Below the pieces are notes generated by a model, which worked only from the letters and a program-made list of their open reading frames with translations, did not search any database and was not told where the DNA came from. The position numbers and the translations under genes are program-made. From Desulfobacteraceae bacterium (GTDB lineage Bacteria; Desulfobacterota; Desulfobacteria; Desulfobacterales; BuS5), in contig DAOWMW010000062.1 in the NCBI GenBank assembly GCA_030642865.1, forward strand, positions 1-7,363: a stretch of DNA of 7,363 nucleotides, written 5' to 3'. This document shows positions 5,752 through 7,363 of the stretch, in pieces. How positions within the stretch are numbered: position 1 is the stretch's first letter; each line of letters starts with the position of its first letter.

Positions 5752-6900
5752 ATGATTTCAAGCCTTGATTATGCAACCTTGCAACAGCTTTGGTGGATAA
5801 TATGTTCCATTGTTTGTGCTCTTTTTTTATTTCTTAATTTTGTCCAGGGAGGACAGACTCTTTTATGGGAGGTAGCAAAAACCGATCTTGAGAAATCCCT
5901 GGTAATAACATCCCTTGGGCGCAAATGGGAAATGCCCTTTACAACACTTGTCCTGTTTGGAGGGGCATTATTTGCAGCTTTCCCTAAATTTTATGCAACA
6001 AGTTTTGGCGGTGCTTACTGGGTATGGATGCTTATTCTTTTTTCATTTATTATACAGGCTGTTAGCTATGAATATCGAAAAAAGGAGAATAATTTTCTGG
6101 GAGCAACCGTTTATGAGCTGTTTCTTTTTATAAACGGGTCAGTCGGTATCCTCCTCATTGGCGCAGCAGTGGGTACATTTTATACAGGTTCAAACTTTAC
6201 ACTGGATCTTTACAACAGGGTAACCTGGAACTATACTTTAATGGGTATAAACTTAAGAGGACTTGAAGCGGCTTTTTCCCTGTTCAATTTGAGCCTTGGG
6301 CTTTTTCTTCTGTTTAATGCCAGGGTTTTGGGCGCATTATACCTTTTAAACAATATTGATCTTTCTTCAACACCGGATCTTGAATCAAGATTACGCAAAG
6401 GTGCCTGGCATTCTTTTCTTATTGCTCTCCCCTTTTTGCTCTATATCCTTATATCCATCCTTTTCATGGAAGGATTCAATGTGGATCAGGCAGGCAGGGT
6501 CTCTTTAGTCCCTTTTAAATATTTATTAAATCTTTTAGCCATGCCCCATTTACTTGTACTCCTCCTTGCGGGAATAGTCCTGGTAATATATGGAGTTTTA
6601 TCCTCTACATTTAAAAAAAGTAACAAGGGGATATGGTTTTGCGGATTAGGCACTGTCTTTACAGGTCTTGTTATATTATCCCTGCCGGCATTCAATAATA
6701 CGCCATTTTATCCGTCAAAACTCGACCTTCAATCAAGCCTTACAATATATAATGCATCCTCCAGCATGTATACTTTGACAGTCATGACCTATGTAGCAAT
6801 AGGAATACCTTTTGTCCTTGCCTATGTTGTTTATGTGTGGAAACTTATGGATTCCAAAAAGCTGACACCTGAAGAAGTGATCCATGAAGAATCTTATTAA
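5752..6900 (+). CDS. cydB: Cytochrome bd oxidase subunit II (Bacteroidota-like type)
   Basis: CydB is the non-catalytic partner that stabilises the oxidase heterodimer. The product has 382 residues with about eight or nine membrane helices. Visible landmarks are LQQLWWIICS at the N-terminus, FVQGGQ (30-35), SLGRKWEMPFTTL (GRKWE at 56-60), FGGAYWVWM, and near the C-terminus NNTPFYPS with TIYNASSSMYTLTVMTYVA. These are characteristic of the CydB lineage I associate with Bacteroidota rather than the E. coli lineage with its MDGFDLG motif. I chose ATG 5752, preceded by GGAGGAGGGG with 7-bp spacing. An in-frame TTG at 5728 would overlap the cydA end and lacks such a site. The gap to cydA is 1 bp. 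The protein ends in a short acidic cytoplasmic-looking tail. Confidence 0.96.
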   Translation: MISSLDYATLQQLWWIICSIVCALFLFLNFVQGGQTLLWEVAKTDLEKSLVITSLGRKWEMPFTTLVLFGGALFAAFPKFYATSFGGAYWVWMLILFSFIIQAVSYEYRKKENNFLGATVYELFLFINGSVGILLIGAAVGTFYTGSNFTLDLYNRVTWNYTLMGINLRGLEAAFSLFNLSLGLFLLFNARVLGALYLLNNIDLSSTPDLESRLRKGAWHSFLIALPFLLYILISILFMEGFNVDQAGRVSLVPFKYLLNLLAMPHLLVLLLAGIVLVIYGVLSSTFKKSNKGIWFCGLGTVFTGLVILSLPAFNNTPFYPSKLDLQSSLTIYNASSSMYTLTVMTYVAIGIPFVLAYVVYVWKLMDSKKLTPEEVIHEESY

Positions 6901-6935
6901 CCGGATGGCAGGCCATAAAAAAAAGGAGATGTAAC

Positions 6936-6974
6936 TTGATTCAGATTATACCTGATGTTGTAGATATTGGCTGA
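6936..6974 (+). CDS. Possible 12-codon leader-like frame
   Basis: AAGGAG at 6923-6928 lies 7 bp before a TTG that opens the frame MIQIIPDVVDIG, ending at TGA. The strong ribosome binding site is the only reason to list it; the peptide matches nothing I know. It ends 23 bp before the next small frame, so translation of it could affect that gene. It may equally be non-coding. Confidence 0.15.
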   Translation: MIQIIPDVVDIG

Positions 6975-6997
6975 ATAGTTACAAGGAGATTATATTA

Positions 6998-7090
6998 ATG
7001 AACGGAATACTTTTATCACTATATGTCATTATGATAGTTGCATCGTATAAAGGAATTATAATTGCCCTGAAAAAAGCCGGGCTATTGTAA
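6998..7090 (+). CDS. 30-residue single-helix membrane peptide, candidate cytochrome bd accessory subunit
   Basis: ATG 6998 has AAGGAG at 6983-6988 with 9-bp spacing. The peptide begins MNGILLSLYVIMIVASYKG and continues with a hydrophobic stretch ending ALKKAGLL. A transmembrane helix covers about residues 4-24, with the basic KK near the C-terminus. It lies 97 bp after cydB and before the terminator that closes the locus. Very small single-helix subunits (CydX in Proteobacteria, CydS in Geobacillus) are encoded next to cydB and are needed for oxidase stability. This peptide has their size and position, but I see no sequence match to CydX. The role is inferred from position and topology. The codons and ribosome binding site make chance less likely but do not exclude it. 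Confidence 0.55.
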   Translation: MNGILLSLYVIMIVASYKGIIIALKKAGLL

Positions 7091-7132
7091 TTTATCCCGG
7101 CGGTGTCTTTGTTTATACCTGAAGCTATAGAT

Positions 7133-7173
7133 TGTCAGTGGCGTCTGGTTAGGAAATTGCAAAAAATATTTAA
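7133..7173 (+). repeat. Short repeat downstream of the cyd locus (partner at 4125-4165)
   Basis: This is the second copy of the 41-bp segment found upstream of cydA, in the same orientation and differing only by transitions. It lies between the 30-residue peptide gene and the terminator. The pair brackets cydA, cydB and the small peptide gene. Confidence 0.55.
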
Positions 7174-7185
7174 AAGTTTAATTGT

Positions 7186-7226
7186 AAAAAATCAGCTACA
7201 CTGAATCAGTGTAGCTGATTTTTTAA
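7186..7226 (+). terminator. Rho-independent terminator closing the cyd locus
   Basis: A perfect 18-bp stem (7186-7203 with 7207-7224) encloses the 3-nt loop AAT. The A-run on the left and the T-run on the right mean it could terminate transcripts from either side. The GC-containing core is ATCAGCTACACTG. The 157-bp element begins directly after the T-run, and TAA at 7224-7226 is its left target-site copy. Confidence 0.88.
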
Positions 7227-7363
7227 GGGTTCGCCCAAAAATAAATTGGCAATTTTAAGTGTTGAGGCGCCTGCCTGGCAAGGCGCGAAAGCGTAGGAAT
7301 ATCAGGATATTTATACGTTTTCGTAACGCAGTCAGGCAGGATGGATCGACGCTTAAAATGTTA
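7227..7363 (+). mobile_element. 157-bp palindromic MITE-like element, copy 3 (cut by window end)
   Basis: The first 137 bases of the element are present, from GGGTTCGCCC to the inner part of the right inverted repeat (CTTAAAATGTTA). The missing part corresponds to exactly the last 20 bases of copy 2, so a full length of 157 bp is expected. It is very similar to copy 2. The left flank is TAA; the right flank lies outside the window. It is inserted directly against the T-run of the cyd terminator. Confidence 0.85.

Noticed and set aside
6972..6997. TGA at 6972 read as selenocysteine or tryptophan, joining the 12-codon frame to a longer peptide
   Set aside because: The extension would be only eight more residues with no recognisable motif. 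I see no SECIS-like hairpin directly after the TGA.
7076..7101. GCCGGG...CCCGGC hairpin as the cyd terminator
   Set aside because: The stem is 6 bp with a 14-nt loop, overlaps the end of the small peptide gene and lacks a T-run. The 18-bp-stem terminator at 7186 is far better.
1741..7363. Repeats as a CRISPR array
   Set aside because: The copies are long, palindromic and kilobases apart, with no regular spacers and no cas genes.

Overview
The window looks like a piece of an AT-rich chromosome from an anaerobic Desulfobacterota bacterium, probably a sulfate reducer related to Desulfobacter/Desulfobacula. This rests on recognition only: a protein resembling the DVU0772 family of sulfate reducers, an anaerobe-type Old Yellow Enzyme/4Fe-4S/FAD oxidoreductase, and a cytochrome bd oxidase of the kind strict anaerobes use to scavenge oxygen. 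All genes that I can support lie on the + strand.

Layout. Positions 1-1679 hold the 3' part of a large flavin/iron-sulfur oxidoreductase whose N-terminus lies outside the window. Positions 1680-2613 hold no gene that I can support, but contain a 157-bp palindromic MITE-like element (copy 1), a weak terminator and the first copy of a second, unrelated repeat. Two small genes follow: a DVU0772-like protein (2614-2967) and a 75-residue conserved-looking hypothetical protein (3040-3267). Together they are bracketed by two direct copies of the second repeat (2296-2533 and 3275-3534). The second copy runs into a long hairpin ending near 3566.

The rest is a cytochrome bd locus: a DUF4492-like small membrane protein (3680-3916), cydA (4215-5750), cydB (5752-6900) and a 30-residue single-helix membrane peptide (6998-7090) with a good ribosome binding site. 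An 18-bp-stem intrinsic terminator (7186-7226) closes it. CydB is of the Bacteroidota-like kind (VQGGQ, GRKWE, NNTPFYPS motifs), and DUF4492 is, from recollection, a regular neighbour of that kind of cydAB. The 30-residue peptide is a candidate accessory subunit analogous to CydX/CydS, which would be new if confirmed.

The most striking non-coding feature is the 157-bp element, present three times (1741-1897, 3899-4055, and 7227 to the window end). The two complete copies have identical length and sit in 3-bp target duplications (TAA/TAA, TTA/TTA). Copy 2 has landed inside the 3' end of the DUF4492 gene. It supplies that gene's last five residues and its stop codon, and separates it from cydA by 298 bp. 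Removing the element in silico restores an ORF ending four codons later at TGA. Copy 3 abuts the T-run of the cyd terminator. Paired changes between copies preserve the hairpin arms.
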